A stretch of DNA of 64,000 nucleotides from Antedon mediterranea. Lineage: Eukaryota; Echinodermata; Crinoidea; Comatulida; Antedonidae. Shown here piece after piece: positions 61,326-64,000 of this stretch. The number at the start of each line of letters is the position of its first letter. The stretch's first letter is position 1. The notes under the pieces are model-generated. The model saw only the letters and a list, made by a program, of their open reading frames with translations, did not search any database and had not been told where the DNA came from. The position numbers and the translations under genes were made by a program. Location: contig NC_092670.1 of assembly GCF_964355755.1 (NCBI RefSeq), positions 9,487,201-9,551,200 of the forward strand, in the 5' to 3' direction.

Positions 61326-63604
61326 ATGACAACAGAAATTTCTTTTTATTGAAAAGGAACGTGAAATGGGCATTTGAAGTTATATATCCTTCAGAAATTA
61401 AAATTCATGACTTTGTATTTTTTCACCTTAAATTCAATGTCTTAAATTCAAATAAATGTCTGCATTTAATACAGCCTGTGCTCCTAAATTAGATTACCGT
61501 AAGTAATTCATTATTAAGGAATATTATATTTTAATAATTAATTATTTTTAAATATTTGTTTACATTAATAAACTACAGTACAGTAAATTCCTTTATTTGT
61601 TTAATCTATTAAATAAATAATAAAATTATGTACTTTTAATTAACCAAAAAATCATAATTTATTTAATCATAATTTAATTACAATAAAATATTTGATTGTT
61701 TTAATGACAAAATACTTACTATACCATAACAATCAACGGCATATACCATCTAGGTAATAAAAACTCACTTTATATGATTACAACATAGTATGATTGCAGA
61801 ACAATCACAGTGGTAGAAACAAAAGGTAGCAGGATAAGACCCCTCCTGGAGGCATGATTACAGTGAACTTGAAAAGCTATTGATGAAAAGGCACAATATT
61901 TGCCTACAATAAAATACACAATGTATCCCAACCTTGACTGAAGGTCATGTCCCAAATAAGGGATTATGACACAATAACAAATCTGGGTTAAGGTAAGGGT
62001 TGCTGCTTGATATGGTGTGTGGACTAAAACAGCCAGTAGGAAATAGGCATGGCATCATGATAAATAGGTGTCCACGTACTGATTGGGTGGTTGGCTGTGG
62101 TTACTAAGTAGGCTATGGCCCAGTTTGTGCACACGTTATGACAGGCTATAAGTTCGCTGAGATGTCAACCAGTCATCAGAAGGGTGTTAAGAAGGTTAGT
62201 GGAGAGTAGCCTAGGATCATCTGAGTGCTAAACACAACAGTTGCTCACAAGCAGTGTCATTATTCACTTAGACAGCTAAAGGTAGGGGTCGCCTTTACAT
62301 GCAAGAGCTCCATCACATTGGAAAGTGATTCAATTCCATTGGATTTTATATTTCATTTTGCTTTGTTGAATCAAATGTAAGTACTGTAAATTTCTTGACA
62401 ATACTAAACTAGTAAAAAATAAATATTTTTTTTTATAATATCAATATTTAATTTTTAAGTTTTCTACTACAGAACACAAATTATGTTGTTTGTTTATTTT
62501 AGTTTACAAACTGATAAAATTAAAATCTTTATTTTTTTAATTTTATTTATTTACTTTTTTTGCAACCACTGATTTTTAATATGAAGACATTTGGTGTACT
62601 AAAAAATAATATACCATGTTTTTAAAAAAAGTTTTTTAGATACATACAATTTCCCTGTCTCAATATATAGACCTTCTGTTGACCAAGAAAGGGTGATATT
62701 AATGGTTGTCACTTATCACTCATGGAAACTCTGGAAATTCTTACAGTTATCCCTACTTGAAGGAAATAAAAGATTATTTGAAATTTCCAATAACATATAC
62801 TATAACTTTTGTTTTATTTCCTGCATTTTTAAGCAGATTTCAGAGTTATTTCTAAAGTTTTTCACTCCTTTTAAAGTTCATGTATGAACAATATCAGAAA
62901 TGTTTTAAGGTATAAAACAACATTGCTAAGAGTAAGATTAATATTAATAACAGTAAGATATGGTTACATTTGTTTTAAAATTGGACACAATTGTAACCAA
63001 CCTGGAAAATTCCAATTCCATTTCTTGGCATGATTCTCAAATACCATTGCAGGGAACGAACACCTTAGTATGTATTGTGTTCATTTAAAATTATCTTTTT
63101 CATTTATTATTTAAATTTCAATACCATACACTTATTAATTTTTAATATAATAATTTATACTAAAACAAAGAGACCCACTTTAGGCATATTTATATTGCAT
63201 GCTGTAAAATAAATGTATACAGTATCAGTCAATTCCTGTTCACCGATGGACGGGAACCATTTAAATAGCGAGTGATGTGACGACCTCTCTATAACATGAT
63301 TGACGTAACAAATAAAGATTTATTGTATGAGGTGTTTGGCCGTGGAAAAAAAATTGTTATTTAAAAAAATAATTTTTTAACAAAAAAAAATGCCGTTCAA
63401 ACATAGGTTAAGTGATAAAGTTAGTTCTTCTGGTTATGCTGTAGGATATACAAATGTTTGGCTTAGTGCTATTATTTATAAGATTATTATTTTAAAATGA
63501 CTGATGAATGATTTTAGAATATCACAGAATCCTCTACAATGTGTGTAAAACATAGAACAACCATACATCAATATGTTTGTACAGTATATTGTGTTATTAG
63601 CTTT
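61326..63604. other. AT-rich non-coding stretch
   Basis: Very AT-rich (61500-61710 especially). No gene, MITE or array recognised. Confidence 0.5.
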
Positions 63605-63775
63605 TTTTCCCGAGTCTGATCACGGACGGTCAGCCGCTCTCAAGCCGACTGGGTCGATAGAAAGAGATTGTGTTTACACTAGATAAGAAATTGATCAAAC
63701 TGCATTCGCGAACGATCTCGATGCGACCTGGAGGTTAGTATACCTCATAGTGAGAATAGAGTGGATCGTCGACAC
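63605..63775. promoter_or_regulatory. CpG-containing patch, possible 5' exon or promoter
   Basis: CGGACGGTCAGCCGCTCTCA, CATTCGCGAACGATCTCG and GATGCGACCTGGAGGTTAGT form the most CpG-rich stretch in the last 10 kb. GACCTGGAG followed by GTTAGT could be a plus-strand donor of a non-coding first exon. No ORF supports it. Confidence 0.18.
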
Positions 63776-64000
63776 AACACTGCTAAAAAAAAATTATCTT
63801 TTTAATATATTTTGAATAAAAGAAATAGAATCAGACACAATGGAACAAGTTATTTACCTACTGTACATTTTTTCATTAATTACAAAATAAAATGTATTAT
63901 TTATTATTCATTAATATAATAAAATATGTACACATTTAATGTAAAAAAAAGATTATTATATTATTAAAAGTAAGAACAATTCTTAATAAATTTTAAACAT

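Overview
The window is a 64 kb piece of an AT-rich (roughly one-third G+C by eye) animal genome. It has no operons, no bacterial-style gene density and no long open reading frames. What it holds is spliced exons, very long non-coding stretches and a dense layer of old transposable-element debris. The repeat types (Penelope-like GIY-YIG ends, TTA/TAA-target palindromic MITEs, a repeat opening with CCTCCGCCAAGGAGGT, and dispersed arrays built on CTATTAAGGGGACAC) look to me like a marine invertebrate, possibly an echinoderm or another deuterostome. That assignment is inference only.

The one securely recognised gene is SMARCD (BAF60), the SWI/SNF chromatin-remodelling subunit, on the minus strand. 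Two adjacent exons (20635-20526 and 20018-19844) are joined by a 507-bp intron with canonical splice sites and matching phase. They encode the N-terminal conserved block around [19 protein letters not shown]. The first exon and the exons for the SWIB domain were not found, so the gene must have long introns or extend past the window. A second, unidentified minus-strand gene is proposed tentatively from three short phase-compatible exons (49777-49736, 46116-46035, 28932-28865). A plus-strand terminal exon is possible at 11410-11528. These are hypotheses resting on splice signals and open frame.

Layout: 1-6 kb has a Penelope-like element C-terminus with its tail, Penelope tail repeats, a LINE reverse-transcriptase C-terminus and a 400-bp perfect-type palindromic MITE (5848-6247). 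7.8-8.9 kb has a degraded palindromic MITE and a 20-bp perfect tandem array. 10-18 kb is mostly AT-rich with SINE and hAT-like fragments. 18.0-18.7 kb is a TIR element with GGGTATAAGCCC boxes. 19.7-22 kb holds SMARCD and, inside its upstream intron, a 1.1 kb foldback palindrome built of short repeated boxes. 22-31 kb is sparse, with MITEs, SINE-like pieces and retroposon tails. 31.0-31.8 kb is a Harbinger-like element carrying a fragment of a Myb/SANT-like protein. 33.9-35.4 kb has large CTATTAAGGGGACAC arrays. 35-58 kb is mostly unique AT-rich sequence with duplications. 58.8-60.2 kb has a local duplication embedded in a second array, with a retroposon inserted in it. 60.6-64 kb has nested palindromes and a promoter-like CCAAT/CRE cluster.

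The transposon fragments do not work together as a system. They record repeated rounds of DNA-transposon and retroelement insertion. The most unusual structures are the modular 1.1 kb palindrome beside the SMARCD exons and the widely dispersed CTATTAAGGGGACAC family, which shares a core with the inner arms of that palindrome.
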